IMG/VR virus record: IMGVR_UViG_3300047357_000416
Location: 1-43,890 of that record
Direction: 5' to 3' (one strand)
DNA length: 43,890 bases
From: a virus
Part shown: positions 23,070 through 32,196 of the stretch, piece after piece
How positions within the stretch are numbered: position 1 is the stretch's first letter
Layout: each line of letters begins with the position of its first letter
Notes under the pieces: generated by a model
Told to the model about the DNA's origin: nothing
Seen by the model: only the letters and a program-made list of their open reading frames with translations
Database searches by the model: none
Made by a program: the position numbers and the translations under genes

Positions 23070-24050
23070 ATGAACAAAAACATCTTTCAGCCCAGAACAA
23101 ACATTTTACCGTATGAATACCCACAACTGCTAGCATATAAAGATGCTATTAGACATTCCTATTGGATTGATACAGAGTTTAATTTTACAGAAGATATACA
23201 AGATTTTAAAATAACTATCAACTCTCAAGAGCGTGATGTTATTAAAAAGACCATGCTTGCAATCGCGCAAATAGAAGTTAATGTAAAAACTTTCTGGGGT
23301 GATTTATATAAAAGAATGCCTATTACTGAAGTCGGTGATGTGGGATTTACATTTGCTGAATCAGAGGTTAGGCATAAAGATGCATATGCCAGACTACTGA
23401 GAATACTAGGATTAGAAGAAGAGTTTCAATCTGTAGTTGAAGTACCAGCAATAGAGGGAAGGCTTAAGTATTTAAAGAAGTATTTGGATGGCACACGTTC
23501 TAGAGATAACAAAATGTACACTAAGTCTGTGTTATTGTTCTCTTTATTTATTGAGCATGTAAGTTTGTTTAGTCAGTTCTTGATTATGATGAGTTTCAAC
23601 AAAGAGAAAAACGTACTTAAAGGTATTTCTAATGTAGTTGAGGCTACAAGTAAAGAGGAAGAGATACACGGTAACTTTGGAGCTGAAATCATAAACATTA
23701 TTAAAAAGGAGAACCCTGAGTGGTTTGATGCTGAATTTGAAGATCTAATTTATTCAGCATGTAAAAAAGCATATAAAGCAGAGTGCGGTATACTTGATTG
23801 GATCTTTGAGAAAGGAGAACTCAGCTTCTTACCACAGAATACAATACAGCACTTTATAAAAAACAGATTCAATAACTCTTTAGAAAAGATAGGTATGAAA
23901 CCTATTTTTGAAGTAGATAAAGAACTATTAAAATCAGTAGAATGGTTTGACATAGAGATAACAGGCACCAAAGAAGGAGACTTCTTTTACAAGAAGAGTG
24001 TTGACTATAATAAAAAAAGTAAGAGCATCACAGTTGATGATTTATTTTAA
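23070..24050 (+). CDS. nrdB: Class I ribonucleotide reductase, small (radical) subunit
   Basis: 326 residues. All metal and radical residues are visible: E69, then E99-x-x-H102 with Tyr106 four residues later (AESEVRHKDAY), E162 in FIEHVSLF, and E197-x-x-H200 in SKEEEIHGNF. This is the diiron-tyrosyl radical set of class Ia/Ib NrdB. The enzyme makes dNTPs for replication together with nrdA, which begins 13 nt downstream. The C-terminal tail (SKSITVDDLF) fits the subunit-binding peptide. There is no sign of degeneration. The reading is confident. Confidence 0.95.
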   Translation: MNKNIFQPRTNILPYEYPQLLAYKDAIRHSYWIDTEFNFTEDIQDFKITINSQERDVIKKTMLAIAQIEVNVKTFWGDLYKRMPITEVGDVGFTFAESEVRHKDAYARLLRILGLEEEFQSVVEVPAIEGRLKYLKKYLDGTRSRDNKMYTKSVLLFSLFIEHVSLFSQFLIMMSFNKEKNVLKGISNVVEATSKEEEIHGNFGAEIINIIKKENPEWFDAEFEDLIYSACKKAYKAECGILDWIFEKGELSFLPQNTIQHFIKNRFNNSLEKIGMKPIFEVDKELLKSVEWFDIEITGTKEGDFFYKKSVDYNKKSKSITVDDLF

Positions 24051-24063
24051 TAAACCAACAATC

Positions 24064-25689
24064 ATGGAATATAATAAATATTACTGGCTGACAGAAGACA
24101 GCCGCACATTTTTATCAAGAGGGTATATATCAGAAAGCCCTGAACAAAGAATCAAAGACATTGCTATAAAAGCAGAAAAGTATTTGAATATAAAAGGCTT
24201 TGCAGAAAAGTTTGAGGATTATATGGCAAGAGGATTTTACTCTTTGTCTACTCCTGTATGGATTAACTTTGGTAAGCAAAAAGGTTTACCTATTAGCTGC
24301 TATGGATCTAACATAGATGACAATCTAGATAGTATATTAAACGCAGGGCGTGAGATAGGTATGATGTCAAAATATGGAGGTGGAACAAGTGCTTACTTGG
24401 GTAATATTAGACCTAGAGGTAGTGTAATATCAACCGGTGGTTATGCTGACGGACCAATTCATTATGCTAGAATGTATGACACTGTAGTAGATGTATGCAA
24501 ACAATCAGAAGCTAGACGCGGAGCTTGTGCTGTATATTTACCAGTTGAGCATGCTGACATAGATGAGTTTTTAGATATTGGTACTGAGGGTAATCCAATA
24601 CAAAACTTGCAGTATGGTATCACAGTAAGTGATGCCTGGATGCAGGAGATGAAAGATGGGGATAGAAAGAAACGTAAGATATGGGCAAAAATAATTCAAC
24701 GCAGATCTGAGTTTGGGTTTCCTTATATTATGTTTAAAGATAACACCAATAATAACACACCTTACAAAGATTTAGGAATGGAGATCACAGCTTCAAATTT
24801 ATGCTCAGAGATCCAACTTCCTACAGATAGTTATAATTCTTTTGTGTGCTGCCTTGGTTCTATAAATGTATTACACTGGGATGAGATAAAAGAGACAGAT
24901 GCTATACAGACATATGTGTATTTTCTTAATGCTGTAATGGATGAGTTTATTATGAAAGCTGAAACTATGCCCGGTATGAAGAGAGCATATAACTTTGCTA
25001 ATAAACACAGAGCCATTGGTTTAGGAGTTCTTGGATATCATTCTTTATTTCAGTCTAAGTTAATTGAGTTTGACTCAATACAAGCTAAAGGATTGAATAG
25101 TGAAATATTTAGAACTATAAAAGATAGAAGTGAAATAGCATCAAGAAAACTGCACACTGACTATGGATATACGTGTTTAAGAGAAGGATATGCAAACACC
25201 ACACTGATGGCAATTGCTCCTACTAAATCTAGTAGTTTTATTCACGGTGCAGTGTCTATGGGAATAGAGCCTATCAAGTCTAACTACTTTGTAAAAGATC
25301 TTGCTAAGTCTAAGACTGTATATAAAAATCCTTATTTAGAGAGTGAGCTTGAAAAGTATGGGTTAAATACAGATAAAACTTGGAAGTCTATTCTAAGTAA
25401 AGATGGTAGTGTTCAACACTTAGACTTTCCTACTAAAGTGGTGTTTAAATCTTTTGTTGAGATCTCACCTAAAGAGATTGTTTTGCAAGCAGCTCAAAGA
25501 CAAAAATATATTGATCAATCGCAGTCACTTAACTTAATGATTGATCCATCTGTGTCTGCTAAGCAAATTAATCAGTTATATTTATATGCTTGGGAAGAAG
25601 GTGTAAAAACTTTGTATTATCAATTTAGCAAAAGTAGTGCTCAGGATTTTGCAAGAAACATTCTTGAGTGTGCTAGTTGTGAAGGTTAA
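24064..25689 (+). CDS. nrdA: Class I ribonucleotide reductase, large (catalytic) subunit
   Basis: 541 residues from the Met at 24,064; the frame from 23,998 would overlap nrdB. GLPISCYG (C79), ASNLCSEI (N245, C247, E249) and VCCLGSIN (C262/C263) give the active-site cysteines and thiyl radical site; the tyrosine pair TLYYQ (Y518, Y519) and a C-terminal CASC pair (C536, C539) complete the radical path and reduction. There is no room for the N-terminal ATP-cone, so it is a short type, as in many phages. It ends 1 nt before the convergent holin gene. Confidence 0.95.
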   Translation: MEYNKYYWLTEDSRTFLSRGYISESPEQRIKDIAIKAEKYLNIKGFAEKFEDYMARGFYSLSTPVWINFGKQKGLPISCYGSNIDDNLDSILNAGREIGMMSKYGGGTSAYLGNIRPRGSVISTGGYADGPIHYARMYDTVVDVCKQSEARRGACAVYLPVEHADIDEFLDIGTEGNPIQNLQYGITVSDAWMQEMKDGDRKKRKIWAKIIQRRSEFGFPYIMFKDNTNNNTPYKDLGMEITASNLCSEIQLPTDSYNSFVCCLGSINVLHWDEIKETDAIQTYVYFLNAVMDEFIMKAETMPGMKRAYNFANKHRAIGLGVLGYHSLFQSKLIEFDSIQAKGLNSEIFRTIKDRSEIASRKLHTDYGYTCLREGYANTTLMAIAPTKSSSFIHGAVSMGIEPIKSNYFVKDLAKSKTVYKNPYLESELEKYGLNTDKTWKSILSKDGSVQHLDFPTKVVFKSFVEISPKEIVLQAAQRQKYIDQSQSLNLMIDPSVSAKQINQLYLYAWEEGVKTLYYQFSKSSAQDFARNILECASCEG

Positions 25690-25690
25690 A

Positions 25691-26104
25691 TTATTTTCTT
25701 AAACCTTTGTGGTTATCTATAGCGTCTAGGATTTTATTTAGTTCTGCTGTTTTAATTAAACCTGCCATAGATGCATTCTTTAGTGCGCTAATTAATTGTA
25801 GAATCATAAACGGTACAACAACAACCTCGGATAGCCAACCTGTTCCTGAAAATCCTTTTTCAACCATAAGGAGAACGGTTAGGATGGCTATCCACACAAA
25901 GGTGTTTCTTGTTATCCTTAGTGCTTTATAGGTTTTAAAACCTTCTCTTTTTATGCCTGCCCAAATTCCAAATATACCGTCTAACCATAATACAGAACAA
26001 ACAGCTAAGTACTGTTCCATATTTTCCATAGATAAATTAAGAAAGTATGTACATAAATATGTACAAAAAGCTGTTATCCCCACTATAATTATTTTAGTTG
26101 TCAT
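25691..26104 (-). CDS. Phage holin (holin 4/TcdE-like)
   Basis: 137 residues. Hydrophobic segments at about 4-24, 33-48 (CSVLWLDGIFGIWAGIKREG), 68-84 (NTFVWIAILTVLLMV) and 92-108, with LDGIFGIWAG and basic residues between helices, the pattern of the phage holin 4 family. Holins form lesions that free lysis enzymes, but no endolysin was seen nearby. Ends 1 nt from nrdA in convergent orientation. Some related proteins have other membrane roles. Confidence 0.72.
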   Translation of the reverse strand: MTTKIIIVGITAFCTYLCTYFLNLSMENMEQYLAVCSVLWLDGIFGIWAGIKREGFKTYKALRITRNTFVWIAILTVLLMVEKGFSGTGWLSEVVVVPFMILQLISALKNASMAGLIKTAELNKILDAIDNHKGLRK

Positions 26105-26112
26105 GTTAATAC

Positions 26113-26445
26113 TTATTCATTTATACAGCTCTCAATTTCTTTTACTTTTAATTTTAATATATCAATATCATTAACTGCTTTTTCTTGGTACTTTTCTAAA
26201 TATAACAATCTCATATTCTGTTCAGCGTCATCAGGTAAAGAGCCTAGTTCACCTCTTGGCCACTTTACTCTAAACTCAGAGTTCATTTCAAGTTCAGATT
26301 CCATTCTCATTAGATTAATTTCTAACTGTTGAATCTGCGCTACTAGTGTAAAATAAACACCTGCTATAGATAATAAACCAAAACAAATAGCAACAATGGT
26401 TTTTACATTTACATTTAAACGTGTATCTTCAGATAACTCTTTCAT
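26113..26445 (-). CDS. Membrane-anchored coiled-coil protein, spanin-like
   Basis: 110 residues. Short charged N-terminus, one TM helix (about 17-36, IVAICFGLLSIAGVYFTLVA), then a coiled-coil with heptads (IQQLEINLMRMESELEMN and KYQEKAVNDIDILKLKVKEI). This is the shape of inner-membrane spanins (Rz-type), which together with holins disrupt the envelope. It lies 8 nt upstream of the holin gene in transcription order. No outer-membrane spanin partner was found, so the role remains inferred. Confidence 0.5.
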   Translation of the reverse strand: MKELSEDTRLNVNVKTIVAICFGLLSIAGVYFTLVAQIQQLEINLMRMESELEMNSEFRVKWPRGELGSLPDDAEQNMRLLYLEKYQEKAVNDIDILKLKVKEIESCINE

Positions 26446-26514
26446 AGTAGATCATAGGGTTTATACTATAATATACTAAAACTTATTGTCACAACTTTGT
26501 TTTATCTCTGCAAA

Positions 26515-26532
26515 TTTGTCTTATTTAATAAA
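26515..26532 (+). repeat. Direct repeat, right copy
   Basis: TTTGTCTTATTTAATAAA, identical over 18 nt to 22,727-22,744. CTTTGTTTT is at 26,495-26,503, again upstream but 14 nt away instead of adjoining. It spans the stop codon of the 1,890-aa gene. Confidence 0.75.
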
Positions 26533-29500
26533 ATAGTCGTTCATTTTTAAATAAGCATCATACTTTTGTATAGAGTATAGGATAGGAATTACGTCCTTCC
26601 AATTTTTATAAACTTTAAGTTGACCTTTTCTAGGCTTTTGTTGATATACAAAACTAGAGTTAGTTTTAAACTCCTCATCACTGTAGTATAAATACGCCAT
26701 TGGTGTTGTTATACTTAATGATAATGCTTCACCTAATTCACCCATAGTTCGTGTTGCCGCTATTGGTGATTTAAACATTTGATATTGCTGTGTTAAACCA
26801 GCAGGTAATGGTGTAAACATTACAAGTTCTTTATAAGTTCTATCTGCTTGATATCTCAGTATGTTCTTGAACCTTTTAGTTGTTTCACTATCATCATCTT
26901 CACCAGCCAGTAAACTTGATAATACTTGAGATAAAGCAAATGTAGATAACATTATACCTATCTCACCCATAGTTCTATAAAAACCGTATAATTTATTTTT
27001 AGCTCTTTGATCTAAATTACCGCCTTCACCTGTATAGCCATAAGCTTCTAAGAAACCTTTATCATATTTAGAAAATTCTTTATTGCCTTTTACTAACTCA
27101 CCTTTAACATAGTTTAAAAACTTAAATGCAGATATGTATCTTCCTTCCATCCAACCTAAGTTCTGATCAAAGTATTCTCTCTGGTATCTTGCTCTAATTG
27201 CTGGAGCAACCCATTTATGAAACTGAAAAGCTAGTTTACCTATAGTAGTGCTTTGCATGACTACTCTATCTTCCTTAGCATAGTTACCGTGTATTTGTTT
27301 ATTTACTTCTCTGATTTCATTTCTTATTTCATACCTGAACTCATCTGTATAAGGTGTTTCTTGACCATTTCTCTTTATAACAGTGTCAAACCCTTCTTTT
27401 ACTTTATTTGTGTGTGTTTTAGAATCATACACAAAAGCATCATACAAAGATAGTGTTTCCCCTGTATCACTATTTTTAAGTTGAGTATCCATTAAAATTG
27501 CCATACCAACTTTAGTCTGAACATTATATTCTGCAGCATCTTGAAGTACATACCCCCATTCAGTGGCTTTATCAAACCAGCTTTTTCCCGCACTTGTATC
27601 TGATGTTTGTTCACGTAGATCTGACATGCTATCCATCATTCTAAACATATCAACAAATGCTTCATATTTACTATTTGGTTTTTGCGCATCATACGTTGAA
27701 TTCTTTAAACCAGGAACTAAACCAAAAGTTAACACATCGCCTAAATCACCAACAACATATGAAGATCTCTGAACTAAATCGGGAACTGCTCTTTTATTAA
27801 ATTCCCAAGTTGCTCTTCTATATGCTTTTTTGCTAAAAAATCTTGAGCCAAGCATTTCTATATTGTTATTAATCCTACCGATGACATAGTTATTAAAGTT
27901 ACCAAATGGGTTAAATGCTACATAAGATAATGAAGATAACTGAATTAATCCATCTGATATTTTATCTACTGCGCCTTTACTCATGGTGTCTTCTTCATAG
28001 TATGTCATAGACATCCATTTCTTTGCTTTCCTTAATATATTAGAATCAGCACCTTTTATTATACCTCTTTTTTGAAAAGCGCCATCTACTCTTGTACCTG
28101 TTGTTATTGCGGGGTCAGCAGGTTGATATTCTCTTTTTTCAATTACATTTATAAAAGCAAGAAGAGTATCTTCAATAGTACCCATAACTTCATAGTTTTC
28201 CGCCATAGCACTAAACTTCATTAATGATTCACCAAGATCCCTGCTAATTTCATTTGTTGTTGGTTGAGCAAGTAATTTTGACTCTTTACCTCTTAATTCA
28301 GCAAGATCTTTAGAATAAGCTGATGGTCCAATTAAACCTTTCTTTTTCTTATCATTTAAAGTTGTTATTTGCTTTTGTATATCTTCTAGCTCACCTTCAA
28401 GTCTTGGTCTACCAACATAATAAATAGGTAATGAACTTATAAGATTTCCATTTTCATCAGTTACTATACCGCGTTGCTGGGAAGTTGTTTGAAATATTTT
28501 CCAAGCATCATTTCCAATTGTTTTTGCATATGCTCTTGTAAAGAAACTAGGACGTTTCTTAAGATCTTCTATAAAATTGTTCTTGACTAAAGGAGTTCTA
28601 CCCATCATTTGTGTCATGATACCGACTGGTAACTTCTTTAATAGATCATTTTCATATACATCTATGTACATTTCATAAAATTCTTTTTGTGCTTGCCCTA
28701 ACGCATCTGTAGGATCCATTATAGATCTATATTTAGCACTAGCCATATCTCTACCATCAGCGGTTTCTAAAAGTACTTCACGGTACTGTTCTTTTACAGC
28801 TCTAAATGTTTGTCCACGCACAACCACACCAGTTGGGTCACCTAATGAGTTACGTTGTGCTTTAGTATAGTCAATTGTATCATAATATTTTGCTTCATAT
28901 ATTGAATACTCTTTATCTGAAATAGTTCTTGAATTCTTTCTTCTCCAAGTTCCGTATGGATTATTTTCTGAACCTGGTGTCCAATATTCATACTTTTTTC
29001 TTTCTTCTAGAAATTCAGGAGTGTATCTATGAAACATTCCATCAACTAAATTACCACTCTCATCTTTTACTTCTGCTGCAAAAAACTGACTAAACGCTCT
29101 CTTATCATTTGCCAACTTTATATTATAATCAATATCTTCTTGTGATGCTGAATCTAAATCAGTAATATCATTATAAAGATAAGGATGACCTTCATTATCA
29201 TAAAGTACACTGCGCAATTCATCTTGTAGATCATAATATTGTTGCCCAATAGGTTTAACATATCTACCATCAGACTCATGCATAAAATCATAAATCTTCT
29301 GTGTATCATTTGTAGGTGAAAGTTTAAGAAGTTTATTAGATTTTTGTCTTAAAATTTCATTTCTTGCGCCTATGTTATCTAACAATCTTTGTTTTTTAGC
29401 TTTAAACATTTTATCCATCACCGCAAGTAAAACTTTTGGAGATGTTGCCATATCTCTAGTTTGTAAATCAACTGTATCAATATCTTTAACACCAGTGCCT

Positions 29501-32193
29501 TCTATTAAATCTATGAGATCCTGCTCACTAAATGCACTACCCGTCCCGCCATAATCATTATTAGCTTTTAATCTTACGGTCTCAGTAACAAAATTAGAAA
29601 CTGCTTCATTAATAATACCTGCACCATCTGTTTGACTTCCTGCTAGTTTATTCAAAGAAAGTTGCAGTGATAACAATAAAGATCTTTGAGTTGCATTTAA
29701 TTCACCTGATTCTTCAATAGAATATAAGCCTTCAAATGTTTTAATAAATCTGTCAAAGTTATTTACATAAGTAATAAACTCTGGTTTAGCAAAGTTTTCA
29801 GGATTTTCAACATATTCTGTAAATGCTTTAATTTGTTTAAGAGCATCTCTTAATAATGCTGAATAAGCTTGAGATTGAGATACAGGTCCTTCTGCAATAG
29901 CAATACCTATATATGCAAGATGACTTGCAATATCTTCTTTCATGTCTTTTTCACTTCTATCCATAAAAACACTACTTCTTACAGAATCAAGCGCATCCCT
30001 TTTTTTAATTAAACCAATCCTATAAGTTTCTAGTGCACCAAGTATAGTATTATATTCAGGATAATCATTTATATCTATATCATCTGCTACTTCCTCATCT
30101 CTTTTAAATTGATCTTCTGGAACAAATGGTGCGTTATACTGATCTGCAACGGCCTCTTCAAGCTTTTTTGTTTTGTTTGCAGAATCCAATGACTCAGGAA
30201 CAATCATGTTTACCATATCTAAATTCTGGCTAGGTGGATGATCCACAACACCATCTGCTTGAATCTTACCACCAAACTTTTGATCTTTACCTTTACCGGT
30301 TATATCTGCTACAAAGTGTATGGTTGCAGCTGCATAATCACCTTCATATACTTGATACCCCATATTTTCAGCCATTCTTCTATAGATATTAACTTGTAAA
30401 TTATGTTGTTCTCTAGTAGATAATGATTGAACTCCTTTTTGATATAGTAAACTTTCAGGACTTAAATCCCAAGATTTATCATATTTTTTAAGTGTTAATG
30501 ACCCACCTTTGGTTGGTCTAAAGTATTTAGATTGAATTGAATTTTTACTTGTTTTTAAATCTAGTATTCTAATTTTACCATTTTTATCTATAATCATCAA
30601 ATCAACTGTACCTGCTGTTTTAGTGGCATCATCAAAAAGAACTACTTGAGATAATGCTATTGAATCTTCAGGCATCAAAAATTTTAAACTTGATTCTAAT
30701 TGATTATATACTTGATTGGCAATTTCAGGTGTAAGTAAACTTAAACTTACAGTATCCAAAGCTTCTCCGGCAATGATAGCATCTAGTAAAGCATCTACAT
30801 CATTTCCCAAGTCAAGATTTAATTGTACATCTTCTTGATTTTTTAGTTTACCCTTTATAGCCGTGGTAACAGAAGTGTATTGTTCACCAGTATTTATATT
30901 ATAATATGTATGATCTTTTTCATTAAGAATAACAATTGATCCATCAGAAGTATCTTTTAGATTTACTGATAAAAAATCAACATCTGTTTCTGTTGTTTGT
31001 GCAACATGAAACATTTTATCTAATATTATTTTTTGTACACCGTTTGCTGAATTCCTTTGGATATCTAAAGCTTTTTGTTTTTGAGGTGAAAGATTATATC
31101 TAATTTTACCGTTTACTCTTTTTTCAAGTTTAAACTGGATGCCTTCTGTATTTAAAAGTTTAGCAATATCAGTAAAGTTTGTATCTGAATTTATTGCAGA
31201 TACCGGTACTGATCTTCCTGTAAGATACTCATTTAAGTTGTTTATGACATTCATAAACCACTCTAATGCATCTTGTATTAAATTTGAAAATCTACTTGTT
31301 GGTGTAGTTTCAAATTCTTCTCTAAAATGTCTGGCTAGTGCTTGTGTAACTATCTCTAAGTTTCTGTCGGTTTCACTAAAACGTCTTTCCTTATTATATG
31401 AATCAGTAATTTCCTGAACCATCTCTGGAAAATTAATCCTTGCTTCAGCTAATAAATTATCAAATAAAGTTTGATTATCTACTTTAATTGCATCAATAAA
31501 TGGGTGCAACATTTCTTCTATTGCAACTTCATTGGTCACTCTTCCTTTTATTAAATAGGCTACCCCATCTACATAAAAAGATCTAACTTTATCAAAAGGT
31601 ACATTACTTTTTTTCCATGATGGCATTTCATTATACATGGCTTCTGCATCAGAAACAGATAACATTTGAACATTTATTTGAGGGAACATTCTTTTAAGAT
31701 GCATTACTACCGCTCTTGCTCTAGGTGTATCCCAAGCTCTTGATGATTCAATCATATCTTTTGTTGTAAACAGATCTTCATTTACAACTATTCTGTATGA
31801 TTCAGCCGTCCTTTCAATACTTACTCTATTTTCCGGAATATTATTTATAGAAAGGTATCTTTTAAGTCTTTTTAAATTGCTATTCAAATAAAACTCATCA
31901 TATTTTTGAGTATTAGGATTTGAATTATTTAAATAAAATTTATTTTGAAAACTGTGACCTATCTTCTCACGTCTTAAATTATTTAATAAACTTTCTGAAA
32001 AATTTCTTTGTTTTAGAGAAAACAATAATTTTTGATTACTCACAAAATCAGCTGCCTCAATCACAGTAGGAAAAGTATCTACGTTGTTAAGATCTTGCCA
32101 CTGATTAATAACATTGTTTGTAGCAATTTCTGTTTTGTATACATTCTGCAATACTTTATATTCTGCAGTATTTTTATTAGGACATCTAGCCAT
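26521..32193 (-). CDS. Giant virion-type protein with degenerate zincin and PD-(D/E)XK-like domains, 1,890 aa
   Basis: Residues 220-300 resemble a zincin: EVAIEEMLHPFIDAI has EEMLH (226-230) where an active enzyme would have HExxH, and EIVTQALARHFREEF follows, then LIQDALEWFMNVI. About 415-600 is a nuclease-like domain: DHTYYNINTGEQYTSVTT, GTVDLMIIDKNGKIRILDLKTSK (D531, D545, K547), then a helical part with Q-NIYRRM, the D...DxK pattern of the Cas4/RecB-type family. The remainder is long helical and mixed, with a hydrophobic stretch near the C-terminus (GEIGIMLSTFALSQVLSSLL). crAss-like phages carry neighbouring giant proteins packaged with the RNA polymerase, and this fits. It starts 3 nt after the 3,891-aa gene. 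Confidence 0.75.
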   Translation of the reverse strand: MARCPNKNTAEYKVLQNVYKTEIATNNVINQWQDLNNVDTFPTVIEAADFVSNQKLLFSLKQRNFSESLLNNLRREKIGHSFQNKFYLNNSNPNTQKYDEFYLNSNLKRLKRYLSINNIPENRVSIERTAESYRIVVNEDLFTTKDMIESSRAWDTPRARAVVMHLKRMFPQINVQMLSVSDAEAMYNEMPSWKKSNVPFDKVRSFYVDGVAYLIKGRVTNEVAIEEMLHPFIDAIKVDNQTLFDNLLAEARINFPEMVQEITDSYNKERRFSETDRNLEIVTQALARHFREEFETTPTSRFSNLIQDALEWFMNVINNLNEYLTGRSVPVSAINSDTNFTDIAKLLNTEGIQFKLEKRVNGKIRYNLSPQKQKALDIQRNSANGVQKIILDKMFHVAQTTETDVDFLSVNLKDTSDGSIVILNEKDHTYYNINTGEQYTSVTTAIKGKLKNQEDVQLNLDLGNDVDALLDAIIAGEALDTVSLSLLTPEIANQVYNQLESSLKFLMPEDSIALSQVVLFDDATKTAGTVDLMIIDKNGKIRILDLKTSKNSIQSKYFRPTKGGSLTLKKYDKSWDLSPESLLYQKGVQSLSTREQHNLQVNIYRRMAENMGYQVYEGDYAAATIHFVADITGKGKDQKFGGKIQADGVVDHPPSQNLDMVNMIVPESLDSANKTKKLEEAVADQYNAPFVPEDQFKRDEEVADDIDINDYPEYNTILGALETYRIGLIKKRDALDSVRSSVFMDRSEKDMKEDIASHLAYIGIAIAEGPVSQSQAYSALLRDALKQIKAFTEYVENPENFAKPEFITYVNNFDRFIKTFEGLYSIEESGELNATQRSLLLSLQLSLNKLAGSQTDGAGIINEAVSNFVTETVRLKANNDYGGTGSAFSEQDLIDLIEGTGVKDIDTVDLQTRDMATSPKVLLAVMDKMFKAKKQRLLDNIGARNEILRQKSNKLLKLSPTNDTQKIYDFMHESDGRYVKPIGQQYYDLQDELRSVLYDNEGHPYLYNDITDLDSASQEDIDYNIKLANDKRAFSQFFAAEVKDESGNLVDGMFHRYTPEFLEERKKYEYWTPGSENNPYGTWRRKNSRTISDKEYSIYEAKYYDTIDYTKAQRNSLGDPTGVVVRGQTFRAVKEQYREVLLETADGRDMASAKYRSIMDPTDALGQAQKEFYEMYIDVYENDLLKKLPVGIMTQMMGRTPLVKNNFIEDLKKRPSFFTRAYAKTIGNDAWKIFQTTSQQRGIVTDENGNLISSLPIYYVGRPRLEGELEDIQKQITTLNDKKKKGLIGPSAYSKDLAELRGKESKLLAQPTTNEISRDLGESLMKFSAMAENYEVMGTIEDTLLAFINVIEKREYQPADPAITTGTRVDGAFQKRGIIKGADSNILRKAKKWMSMTYYEEDTMSKGAVDKISDGLIQLSSLSYVAFNPFGNFNNYVIGRINNNIEMLGSRFFSKKAYRRATWEFNKRAVPDLVQRSSYVVGDLGDVLTFGLVPGLKNSTYDAQKPNSKYEAFVDMFRMMDSMSDLREQTSDTSAGKSWFDKATEWGYVLQDAAEYNVQTKVGMAILMDTQLKNSDTGETLSLYDAFVYDSKTHTNKVKEGFDTVIKRNGQETPYTDEFRYEIRNEIREVNKQIHGNYAKEDRVVMQSTTIGKLAFQFHKWVAPAIRARYQREYFDQNLGWMEGRYISAFKFLNYVKGELVKGNKEFSKYDKGFLEAYGYTGEGGNLDQRAKNKLYGFYRTMGEIGIMLSTFALSQVLSSLLAGEDDDSETTKRFKNILRYQADRTYKELVMFTPLPAGLTQQYQMFKSPIAATRTMGELGEALSLSITTPMAYLYYSDEEFKTNSSFVYQQKPRKGQLKVYKNWKDVIPILYSIQKYDAYLKMNDYFIK

Positions 32194-32196
32194 GAC

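Noticed and set aside
25690-25730. Small AACC..GGTT stem near the nrdA and holin ends as a terminator
   Set aside because: Only four base pairs and lying inside the holin coding sequence; too weak to report.
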